Origin: Bordetella parapertussis | GTDB lineage: Bacteria > Pseudomonadota > Gammaproteobacteria > Burkholderiales > Burkholderiaceae_B | DNA length: 12,427 nucleotides | NCBI GenBank assembly: GCA_943331855.1 | Contig: CALQNE010000080.1 | Coordinates: forward strand, 1 to 12,427 | Reading direction: 5' to 3' | Part shown: piece by piece, positions 1-6,291 of the stretch | Layout of the letters: each line of letters starts with the position of its first letter | Position numbering within the stretch: position 1 is the first letter of the stretch | Notes under the pieces: model-generated | Told to the model about the DNA's origin: nothing | Databases searched by the model: none | What the model saw: the letters and a program-made list of their open reading frames with translations, nothing else | Translations under genes and position numbers: made by a program

Positions 1-53
1 GTTGCGTCATCTGTACTATTGCTCAGCGCTTGATTATTTATAGTGTTTGACAT
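1..53 (-). CDS. Probable 5' end of next transporter gene (ABC ATPase?), partial
   Basis: An ATG at 53-51 opens a frame that stays open for 17 codons to the window edge (begins Met-Ser-Asn-Thr-Ile-Asn-Asn-Gln). It lies 8 nt downstream of the stop codon of the second permease. No conserved motif is visible in so few residues. The ATPase suggestion rests only on the usual order of Dpp/Opp operons (binding protein, two permeases, then one or two ATPases) and on the absence of any ATPase elsewhere in the window. The ribosome binding site is weak (GAG-like bases overlapping the end of the upstream gene), so translational coupling is possible. It could also be a chance open frame. Confidence 0.45.
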   Translation of the reverse strand, partial: MSNTINNQALSNSTDDA

Positions 54-61
54 CAGGCGGC

Positions 62-976
62 TCAGCTCAAACGCGGGTTCAAGGCATCACGCAGCCAGTC
101 ACCCAACAAGTTGACCGACAACACCAACAACACCAGTGCAGCCCCAGGGAAAATCGTAATCCACCACTCACCTGAAAACAGAAAATCGTTACCAACGCGA
201 ATCAAGGTCCCCAACGAGGGCGACGTCGGGGGTACGCCCACGCCTAAAAAGGATAAAGTCGCCTCGGTGATGATCGCGGTGGCGAGGTGTACCGTTGCCA
301 GCACGAGCACAGGCCCAAGTACGTTTGGCAACACGTGTCTGAACATAATCACCGGAGATGAGATCCCGATCACTCGCGCCGCTTGCACATATTCACGATT
401 TTTTTCAACTAGTGTTGAACCGCGCACGGTACGTGCATATTGAGGCCAGCCGGCCAGTGCAATCGCACCGACCAACACCGGAAAGGCAATCACCTCGTGC
501 ATGTCGCCCGGCACCACTACGCGCGCCACGCCGTCAATCAGTAACGCAATCAAAATTGCCGGAAACGATAACTGCACATCGGCAATACGCATAATCAAGG
601 CGTCAATTCGACCGCCCGCATAGCCCGAGATCAAGCCCAGCACAATCCCTAAAACCATCGCTCCAAACACAGCCGCCAAACCAATCAGCAAAGACACGCG
701 CGTGCCGTACATCAGCGCAGAGAGCAGATCACGGCCTTGGCTATCTGTACCAAGCAGATACTCTTGCGTACCTTCAGCGTGCCACACCGGCGGCTTTAAG
801 GCATCAATCAAATTGATGGTGGCAAGATCAAACGGGTTATGCGGTGCCAGTACATCTGCACCGAACGAAGCAATCAGCAAAATCGCTAACAACACGGTGG
901 CAACAATTGCCACCGGCGTATGTCGCCACGACCATGCAAGATCACCTTCCCAAAATTTCGCGAGAGCAGCTTTCAT
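62..976 (-). CDS. Dpp/Opp-type ABC transporter permease, DppC-like (304 aa)
   Basis: Inner-membrane permease of a family-5 (dipeptide/oligopeptide/nickel class) ABC importer, expected to pair with the permease encoded just upstream. An N-terminal membrane segment lies at about residues 22-42. Then comes the typical DppC-class signature Leu-Gly-Thr-Asp-Ser-Gln-Gly-Arg-Asp at 75-83, followed by Tyr-Gly-Thr-Arg-Val-Ser-Leu at 90-96. Further hydrophobic segments lie at about 97-119, 133-151, 163-177, 222-246 and 272-293. The cytoplasmic EAA loop that docks the ATPase is at about 195-219 (Glu-Tyr-Val-Gln-Ala-Ala-Arg-Val-Ile-Gly). The C-terminus Asp-Ala-Leu-Asn-Pro-Arg-Leu is characteristic of DppC proteins, and the length is normal. 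The ATG overlaps the upstream stop by 1 nt (TAATG), which indicates translational coupling. The substrate cannot be read from a permease; given the catabolic neighbours, an organic acid or conjugate is as likely as a peptide. Confidence 0.95.
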   Translation of the reverse strand: MKAALAKFWEGDLAWSWRHTPVAIVATVLLAILLIASFGADVLAPHNPFDLATINLIDALKPPVWHAEGTQEYLLGTDSQGRDLLSALMYGTRVSLLIGLAAVFGAMVLGIVLGLISGYAGGRIDALIMRIADVQLSFPAILIALLIDGVARVVVPGDMHEVIAFPVLVGAIALAGWPQYARTVRGSTLVEKNREYVQAARVIGISSPVIMFRHVLPNVLGPVLVLATVHLATAIITEATLSFLGVGVPPTSPSLGTLIRVGNDFLFSGEWWITIFPGAALVLLVLSVNLLGDWLRDALNPRLS

Positions 977-1965
977 TAATGCCCCCCCGAGTGTTTGCCT
1001 AAACCGGCTCTTAAGCGCGGATCGACCGCAAAATACAACAAGTCAACTGTCAGGTTAATCAACACAAAAATGAGAGAAATCAAACACAGATAAGCTGCCA
1101 TCACCGGGATATCAGCAAACTGCACCGCTTGAATAAACAGCAATCCCATGCCTGGCCATTGAAAAACGGTTTCAGTGACAATCGCGAAGGCAATGATTCC
1201 GCCTAACTGCAGCCCCATGATTGTGATCACCGGTACAAGCGTGTTTTTCAGGGCATGCCCGAAATGGATGGCTCGCCTCGTTAACCCACGTGCGCGGGCG
1301 AACTTAATGTAATCGGTACGCAAGACCTCGAGCATTTCAGAGCGAACCAAACGCAAAACGAGGGCCACTTGAAACAACGACAACGTGACGGCCGGTAAGA
1401 CGAGGTGAGTCCAGCCACTTTTCGTCAGCAACCCCGTTGACCACCAGCCGAGCTTGATCGTGTCACCTCGACCGTAGCTAGGCAACCAACCCAGCGACAC
1501 TGAAAAAACCAAGATCAACAAGATCCCGATTAAAAATGTTGGCAAAGATACGCCCAATAACGAAAAAGCTAATACTGCTTGCGACAGCTTGCCATGGCGC
1601 TTTAACGCGGTGTACACGCCCAAGGGCAAGCCCACAAGCAACGCAATCAAGGCTGCGGCGATCGAGAGTTCTAGCGTAGCGGGCAACCGTTCACGCAGCA
1701 AGGTCGAGACTTTTTGACCTTGTCGCAACGACAGCCCAAACTCACCCTGAATCGCATTAGTCAGAAAATGGTAGAACTGCACGATCACCGGATCGCTCAG
1801 ACCTAAGTCTTTACGAAGCTGATCACGCTCTGCAGGCGTACCCTCTTGCCCCAACATAATCATGACCGGGTCGCCCACGTACTGAAAGAGCACAAAGGCA
1901 AGAAGCGCAACCGCAAGCAGAACGCCCGCGGCTTGCAGCAACCGGCGCAAAATAAAAGCAAACAT
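976..1965 (-). CDS. Dpp/Opp-type ABC transporter permease, DppB-like (329 aa)
   Basis: First of the two inner-membrane permeases of the family-5 ABC importer. It opens with the classic DppB N-terminus (Phe-Ile-Leu-Arg-Arg-Leu-Leu then a membrane helix to about residue 30). A periplasmic region includes Asp-Leu-Gly-Leu-Ser-Asp-Pro (53-59) and the Gly-Glu-Phe-Gly-Leu-Ser stretch at 74-79, both usual in this family. Membrane segments follow at about 98-120, 130-158, 186-206, 241-263 and 288-313. The EAA loop is at about 218-245 (Asp-Tyr-Ile-Lys-Phe-Ala-Arg-Ala-Arg-Gly-Leu), and the tail is Asp-Pro-Arg-Leu-Arg-Ala-Gly as expected. The ATG is preceded by a weak GAGAG sequence. Upstream, a 60-nt gap with a perfect 13-bp inverted repeat separates it from the binding-protein gene. 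The stop overlaps the start of the next permease as TAATG. Confidence 0.95.
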   Translation of the reverse strand: MFAFILRRLLQAAGVLLAVALLAFVLFQYVGDPVMIMLGQEGTPAERDQLRKDLGLSDPVIVQFYHFLTNAIQGEFGLSLRQGQKVSTLLRERLPATLELSIAAALIALLVGLPLGVYTALKRHGKLSQAVLAFSLLGVSLPTFLIGILLILVFSVSLGWLPSYGRGDTIKLGWWSTGLLTKSGWTHLVLPAVTLSLFQVALVLRLVRSEMLEVLRTDYIKFARARGLTRRAIHFGHALKNTLVPVITIMGLQLGGIIAFAIVTETVFQWPGMGLLFIQAVQFADIPVMAAYLCLISLIFVLINLTVDLLYFAVDPRLRAGLGKHSGGH

Positions 1966-1980
1966 GGGCTCTCGACTGAG

Positions 1981-2018
1981 AACAGTCTTGACTAAGCGTT
2001 TGCCCAGTCAAGACTGTT
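1981..2018 (-). promoter_or_regulatory. Perfect 13-bp inverted repeat between binding protein and permease genes
   Basis: The arms AACAGTCTTGACT (1981-1993) and AGTCAAGACTGTT (2006-2018) are exact reverse complements around a 12-nt loop. In the transcript this gives a long stem-loop 7 nt after the stop codon of the solute-binding protein. No T-run follows it on the transcribed side (the next bases are CTCAGTCGAGAG), so it does not look like an intrinsic terminator that ends all transcription. Stem-loops at this place in ABC importer operons are known to protect the upstream binding-protein mRNA or to attenuate permease expression, giving excess binding protein. That role is inferred here. Confidence 0.75.
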
Positions 2019-2025
2019 AAGGGGA

Positions 2026-3597
2026 TTAATTGATGATGACTCTTTCTATCACCGGACGATTATTCGGCTGATGCTTGATGTCGATGTTTTTCTTCATGGC
2101 CCATGGGATGACCTGATCATGCAAGGGGATTGTGCCGAATTCTTTTGCATGAATCGTAAAGGCTTCCTGGATCATTGCGGTGCGCTTAGCATCGTCGATC
2201 TCTGTTTTGACCGCATCAATCAGCGCATCAACTTTGGGATTTGAATAACCGCCATAGTTAAAGGCACCTGCAGCGCCCGTACCCTTACTGCGAATCAGGG
2301 ATTCGAGCGTGTAGTAAGCATCAAACGTGGGCACGCCCCAGCCAAACAAATAAATACTGGTGTCACCGTTAGCAACCTTTGGAAAGAACGTTGCCCGTGG
2401 CATAGCGTTGAGCTTGGTTTTGACGCCAATCTTGGCCCACATCGCAACAACAGCTTGGCAAATTGCCTCGTCATTGATGTAACGGTTATTTGGGCAGTCA
2501 ATCGTAAACTCAAGATTGTTGTCGTAACCAGCCTCTTTTAATAGCGCACGAGCCTTCACCAAATCATAAGGCACGCGTTTGCCTATCTCATCAGAGTACC
2601 CGTGGACTTGGGGCGAAATCATCGCGCCAGTCGGCAACGACATCCCACGCATCACTGCTTTTTTGATCGTCTCAATATCAATCGCACGATAAAGCGCCTC
2701 GCGCACCCGAACGTCAGTCAGTGGGTTTTTTCCTTTGATGTTGCTGTATTTCAATTCAGGGCTTTGTAGATCCATCGCAATGTAGATGGTGCGATTTTCG
2801 TTACCATCTAGCACTTTTACCTGAGAACGCAAGCGCTCGATATCTTGCGCCGCAGGATCCAACACAAAATCCACTTCACCGGATAACAGAGCAGCCGTAC
2901 GCGTGGCGTTTTGTTTAATCGGTGTGTAAACAATCTCAGTCACGTTACCCTGCTTGGTTGGCTTACCCCACCAGTCTGGATTTTCAACATAGACCGTTTT
3001 AATGTCGACCTCACGCGATTTCAACATGTAAGGTCCAGTACCCATCGCGTTACGCGCCGCGAAGCTCTCTTCCTTTTTGTTGAAATCCTGTGGCAGGGCT
3101 GCGTTGTTTTTTTCTGACCAGGCTTTGCTCATGATGCCTAGCGAAGGCAACTGACGCAACAACACAGGGTTTGGCCCTGCGGTTGCGATTTCAACGGTCA
3201 ACGGGTCAATTGCCGTGACGTCACTGATACCAGCAACATACGACTTGAACTGCGACGAGGGTGCCATGGCACGCTTAATCGAGAATACGACGTCGTCAGC
3301 TGTGAACGCAGAACCATCATGAAACTTTACGCCGGCACGCAACTTAAAGCGCCACAATGACGGATTGATTTGTTCCCAAGACGTCGCCAAAGAGGGGATC
3401 ACTTCAAACTTGTCGTTGTAATTCAACAAGGGGTCATACACCCACAAGTTCGCCGCGATGTTCAACCCTTCATTTTGCGAATGAGGATCAAGCGTCAGGA
3501 TATCGCCCTGACTCGTCCATTTGAAGGTTTTAGCTGTGCCTAGGCTCGGCAAGAGCAGCGCGGCGGCAATCGCAGCGACAAGCAGTGGGCGACGCAT
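2026..3597 (-). CDS. Family-5 ABC transporter solute-binding protein (DppA/OppA-like, 523 aa)
   Basis: Periplasmic substrate receptor (SBP_bac_5 family) for the ABC importer encoded directly downstream. A signal peptide is clear: Arg-Arg near the start, a hydrophobic core to about residue 18, and a likely cleavage after Gly-Thr-Ala at residue 22. The mature N-terminus has Leu-Thr-Leu-Asp-Pro-His (34-39) and Tyr-Asp-Pro-Leu-Leu (54-58). The family signature follows at about 81-109: Trp-Arg-Phe-Lys-Leu-Arg-Ala-Gly-Val-Lys-Phe-His-Asp-Gly, then Ala-Asp-Asp-Val-Val-Phe-Ser. Length is typical. The ATG has a good AAGGA site (3605-3609, 7-nt spacing). A 182-nt gap lies upstream, with a terminator-like hairpin and a possible promoter, so the transporter may have its own transcription start. 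Ligands of this family range over peptides, metals, sugars, opines and aromatic or terpenoid acids; the sequence alone does not decide. The flanking catabolic genes argue for an organic acid substrate. Confidence 0.95.
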   Translation of the reverse strand: MRRPLLVAAIAAALLLPSLGTAKTFKWTSQGDILTLDPHSQNEGLNIAANLWVYDPLLNYNDKFEVIPSLATSWEQINPSLWRFKLRAGVKFHDGSAFTADDVVFSIKRAMAPSSQFKSYVAGISDVTAIDPLTVEIATAGPNPVLLRQLPSLGIMSKAWSEKNNAALPQDFNKKEESFAARNAMGTGPYMLKSREVDIKTVYVENPDWWGKPTKQGNVTEIVYTPIKQNATRTAALLSGEVDFVLDPAAQDIERLRSQVKVLDGNENRTIYIAMDLQSPELKYSNIKGKNPLTDVRVREALYRAIDIETIKKAVMRGMSLPTGAMISPQVHGYSDEIGKRVPYDLVKARALLKEAGYDNNLEFTIDCPNNRYINDEAICQAVVAMWAKIGVKTKLNAMPRATFFPKVANGDTSIYLFGWGVPTFDAYYTLESLIRSKGTGAAGAFNYGGYSNPKVDALIDAVKTEIDDAKRTAMIQEAFTIHAKEFGTIPLHDQVIPWAMKKNIDIKHQPNNRPVIERVIIN

Positions 3598-3631
3598 GGT
3601 GTTTTCCTTAAATTGAGTATTGATTGTCTAG

Positions 3632-3661
3632 GATATTGCCGCACTGCGGCGAGTGCGTCAA
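3632..3661 (-). promoter_or_regulatory. Possible sigma70-like promoter upstream of the ABC transporter
   Basis: Reading on the minus strand, TTGACG (3661-3656) matches five of six -35 consensus bases. It is followed after 18 nt by AATATC (3637-3632), a poor -10 with three matches. The spacer contains a dyad. The position is about 35 nt upstream of the binding-protein start codon, which would give a very short leader. The -35 match is good and the -10 is weak, so this is a tentative call resting mainly on its place in the only long gap of the operon. Confidence 0.3.
3640..3657. repeat. Dyad CGCACT-N6-AGTGCG in the transporter leader (possible operator)
   Basis: CGCACT (3640-3645) and AGTGCG (3652-3657) are exact inverted repeats separated by 6 nt. 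They overlap the spacer of the tentative promoter. An alternative 5-bp pairing, GCCGC/GCGGC with a 3-nt loop, uses partly the same bases. A site of this form could bind a dimeric regulator or fold in the RNA, but no regulator gene is in the window and short dyads also arise by chance. Confidence 0.3.
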
Positions 3662-3742
3662 TCAGAACGACGGCATTGACGCTGTGAAACAAGGCAACTA
3701 AGTCTTTATTAGCCTTTACTTTATAGCAGACCACGAGCAGCA

Positions 3743-3779
3743 GTCCTCAGCGTGCCTAGTGGGCGCCCAACGCGAGGAC
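3743..3779 (-). terminator. Stem-loop just after the acyl-CoA synthetase gene (weak terminator or attenuator)
   Basis: On the minus strand, the ten bases GTCCTCGCGT immediately after the TAG stop pair with ACGC-T-GAGGAC. This gives a 10-bp stem with one bulged T and a 16-nt loop that itself contains the palindrome GGGCGCCC. The downstream bases are TGCTGCTCG with no T-tract, so it is not a canonical intrinsic terminator. It lies where partial termination or RNA processing would separate the enzyme genes from the transporter genes. The structure is visible in the sequence; the function is inferred. Confidence 0.4.
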
Positions 3780-5870
3780 CTAGCTGCGACCACCGCGCTC
3801 AAGTAAAGCGTCCACCACCACGGCACCTTCACCGACCGCACCCACCATCACCGGATTTAAGTCCAGCGACGCGATACTTGAACCTGCCGCCATCATCAGG
3901 CGACCGACCGACACGGCAACCTCTGCAAAGGCTTTGACATCCATGGGTGCATCGCCGCGTACCCCGTCTAAAAGAGGTGCCATGCGTAAGCCGCGCAGCG
4001 CACTCTCAACTTGCTCAAGATTAAAGGGCGGTAACAGCACAGCATAGTCTTTGAGCGCCTCAACATACTTACCACCGGCGCCGATCATCACGACCGGACC
4101 AAACACTGGGTCAAAGCGCGCGCCCACCATGCATTCGTGACGACCACGGCTCATGGCTGCGACAATGATGCCCTCGTGACCTACCTTCATTTCTGTAAGT
4201 TTTTTGCGCTGAGATTCAAAAATTGTGGCGGCAACATCTGCGCTTTGTACACCTAGTGCCACCAGACCAAACTCGGACTTATGCGGAACTTCGGCCGAAC
4301 AGGCTTTAATCACGACGGGACCACCAACTGCGACAAAGGCTTCACGCACCTCAGCCGCCGTCTGGCACAACTGATGCTTGACGATTGGTATGCCGTGCAT
4401 CGCCAATAGCTTCAAGGTTTGTGCCTCGCTGCAATATGCACCCGAGCCCTGTGGGACTTGAACGGTCTGAAGAGCATGCCAAGGCTCGAATGATTCGCTC
4501 ATCAGGGCCGTGTGAGCTGCTAACTGCCCCAGCACACCAACTGCCTGGGCTTCGTTGGCAAAGGTCGGGACACCCGCTGCGATAAAGGGTTTGGCCACCG
4601 TATCCTGCCAGGCGGCCACCGCAACAGGCTTACCTGTAAGCGCTTCGAATTTGGCCGTATCGCGCGCAAACGCTTCGACGTCATAGCCCGCACCTGCGAC
4701 GGGGATATTAATAAAAAACATGTCTGCCGAAGGATCTTGCGCCACCGCCGGCAACACTTCACTAAATAAATTGCTGTTAGATAACAACGCAGCGGTGATA
4801 TCGATCGGATTTGTTGTGGTGGCAAAACCTGGTAACGATGTTGCGACGGCCTGTTGTGTCGACGCTGACAAGATCGAAAGCGCTAAGCCGTTTTCTTCAG
4901 CGGCATCGGCCCCCATCACACAGCTGGCACCCGAATTACTAATCACGACCAAGCGATTACCCCTTGGACGCCAACCTTTTAGGTAGGCCTGCGCACACAA
5001 GGCCTGCGCATGCGGATCACGCACGCGCCAAATACCATGTTTTTTAAAGAACGCATCGACGACACGCTCTTCGTTCGCCATCGAACCCGTATGTGTCGAC
5101 GCCGCTTGTTGCCCACCGGCTGTACGCCCCGCCTTGACCGCAATAATCGGTAAATCGCGTGTGCGTGCATACGCAGCGGTGCGCGCCAGAACCTCGGGAT
5201 TCGCAATATTTTCGAGATACAGCAACATGAGCTTAATTTCTGGATCGTGCGCAATCGCCCAGGCCATCTCAGCCACCGTGACGTCAGCTTCATTGCCGGT
5301 GGCATGCACATGACGCACACCAATGCCGCGCTCGCGCAATAAGCCGTACACCATCGCACTCATGCCACCGCTCTGACTTAACACTGCTACAGGCCCATCC
5401 TGTGGAGGACGCTCGATGAACATCGTCGAAAAACCGGCTATCGCACCAGTACCAAAATTTGCAAGGCCGTGCGTATTGGGGCCATAGATACGCATACCCG
5501 TCGCACGCCCTGCATCCGTCATGCGTTGCTGCGTGGCACGACCTGCTGGGCCAGTCTCGCCGAAGCCTGAGGCCATCACCACGACCGACTTCACACCACG
5601 CGCCGCACACTCCTCAACCGCTTCGACAGCCTTATCGCCAGCCACCACAATCAACACCAACTCAGGCACTTCGGGCAACTGCGCCAGCGAGGCATAGCTT
5701 TTTAAGCCTTGCACTTCTTCACGGCTTGGATTAATTGGATAGATGGTCCCTTTAAAACCGCACTTTTGCATGTAATAAATCGGTCGGCCGCCGATTTTAT
5801 GAATGTTTTCTGAGGCACCAATAATTGCAACAGTACGTGGATTTAAAGCTGTTTCAAGCAAGTCAGACAT
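3780..5870 (-). CDS. ADP-forming acyl-CoA synthetase (acetate--CoA ligase family, 696 aa)
   Basis: Cytoplasmic enzyme that makes acyl-CoA from a free acid, CoA and ATP, releasing ADP and phosphate through a phosphohistidine intermediate. Domains in order: an N-terminal CoA-binding Rossmann domain (about 5-130, with Val-Ala-Ile-Ile-Gly-Ala-Ser at 14-20); succinyl-CoA-ligase-like domains (about 150-455, with Ser-Gln-Ser-Gly-Gly-Met at 165-170); and an ATP-grasp domain (about 470-690, with His-Lys-Ser-Glu-Phe-Gly at 530-535, Gly-Ala-Gly-Gly-Lys-Tyr-Val-Glu at 597-604 and Asp-Leu-Asn-Pro-Val at 670-674). The probable phosphorylated histidine is His260 in Thr-His-Thr-Gly-Ser. Fused alpha-beta length is normal. 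I chose the ATG at 5870 because the family N-terminus starts there and a GGAA site sits 5 nt upstream; the ATG at 5960 would overlap the preceding gene. It probably activates the pathway acid before cleavage by the thiolase-like/DUF35 pair. Substrate unknown. Confidence 0.92.
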   Translation of the reverse strand: MSDLLETALNPRTVAIIGASENIHKIGGRPIYYMQKCGFKGTIYPINPSREEVQGLKSYASLAQLPEVPELVLIVVAGDKAVEAVEECAARGVKSVVVMASGFGETGPAGRATQQRMTDAGRATGMRIYGPNTHGLANFGTGAIAGFSTMFIERPPQDGPVAVLSQSGGMSAMVYGLLRERGIGVRHVHATGNEADVTVAEMAWAIAHDPEIKLMLLYLENIANPEVLARTAAYARTRDLPIIAVKAGRTAGGQQAASTHTGSMANEERVVDAFFKKHGIWRVRDPHAQALCAQAYLKGWRPRGNRLVVISNSGASCVMGADAAEENGLALSILSASTQQAVATSLPGFATTTNPIDITAALLSNSNLFSEVLPAVAQDPSADMFFINIPVAGAGYDVEAFARDTAKFEALTGKPVAVAAWQDTVAKPFIAAGVPTFANEAQAVGVLGQLAAHTALMSESFEPWHALQTVQVPQGSGAYCSEAQTLKLLAMHGIPIVKHQLCQTAAEVREAFVAVGGPVVIKACSAEVPHKSEFGLVALGVQSADVAATIFESQRKKLTEMKVGHEGIIVAAMSRGRHECMVGARFDPVFGPVVMIGAGGKYVEALKDYAVLLPPFNLEQVESALRGLRMAPLLDGVRGDAPMDVKAFAEVAVSVGRLMMAAGSSIASLDLNPVMVGAVGEGAVVVDALLERGGRS

Positions 5871-5875
5871 GAAGA

Positions 5876-5879
5876 TTCC
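5876..5879 (-). promoter_or_regulatory. Ribosome binding site that fixes the start of the acyl-CoA synthetase
   Basis: GGAA on the minus strand, 5 nt before the ATG at 5870, inside the 31-nt gap after the DUF35 gene. It supports this start over the in-frame ATG 90 nt upstream, which lies within the DUF35 coding region. Confidence 0.5.
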
Positions 5880-5901
5880 GGGTGATACCGCGCAGAAGAT
5901 A

Positions 5902-6288
5902 TTAGGGATGGGGTTCGAAACGCACGAGCGTTTGATCCAGATGTTTAAAAAATGTAGCAATCACTGCTTGACCAATTTGTATACCCGCTGTGGCGTGTCC
6001 CATCACTCGCGCACCTTCGTCAAGCGTCACAACGACCAAGGTATAGGGCGCCAGCGAACGAAAATAATCTGAAGGTGCGCGTGCGACCACAGTCACAGCG
6101 TGCACGCGCCCTCGGCCACTTGACGTGCGCCAGGACAGGGTTTCTGCGCCACAAAACTGACAAGCATCATGGGCAAAAGTTTGTGCGCCGGCGCATGACT
6201 CGCAGTGTTGATAGCGAAGTAAATGTTCGGTTAAGCCCTCAACATAAGGTTGGGCTAGTGAAATGTTCGCATGTTCGTTGATTGTCAT
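5902..6288 (-). CDS. DUF35 Zn-ribbon/OB-fold protein, partner of the thiolase-like protein (128 aa)
   Basis: Small protein with a rubredoxin-like zinc ribbon followed by an OB-fold, the DUF35 family. The zinc ligands are visible as Cys29-x2-Cys32 and Cys43-x2-Cys46. The OB-fold covers about 57-125, with the usual Gly-Arg-Val-His-Ala-Val-Thr-Val-Val start and Tyr-Thr-Leu-Val-Val-Val-Thr-Leu-Asp-Glu-Gly strand. Known DUF35 proteins bind thiolase-fold enzymes and help hold acyl-CoA; examples are the acetoacetyl-CoA thiolase/HMG-CoA synthase complex of archaea and the Ltp2-ChsH2 aldolase of actinobacteria. Here it begins 3 nt after the thiolase-like gene, with GAGGG 7 nt before its ATG, which supports a 1:1 complex. 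It is not expected to be catalytic by itself. Confidence 0.93.
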   Translation of the reverse strand: MTINEHANISLAQPYVEGLTEHLLRYQHCESCAGAQTFAHDACQFCGAETLSWRTSSGRGRVHAVTVVARAPSDYFRSLAPYTLVVVTLDEGARVMGHATAGIQIGQAVIATFFKHLDQTLVRFEPHP

Positions 6289-6291
6289 CTA

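Noticed and set aside
1981..2018. Intrinsic (rho-independent) terminator
   Set aside because: The stem is strong but no T-run follows on the transcribed strand, and the permease genes that need the upstream promoter lie directly downstream.
5871..5960. N-terminal extension of the acyl-CoA synthetase from the ATG at 5960
   Set aside because: The extra 30 residues are not family-like and overlap the DUF35 coding region. The ATG at 5870 has its own GGAA site and the normal N-terminus.
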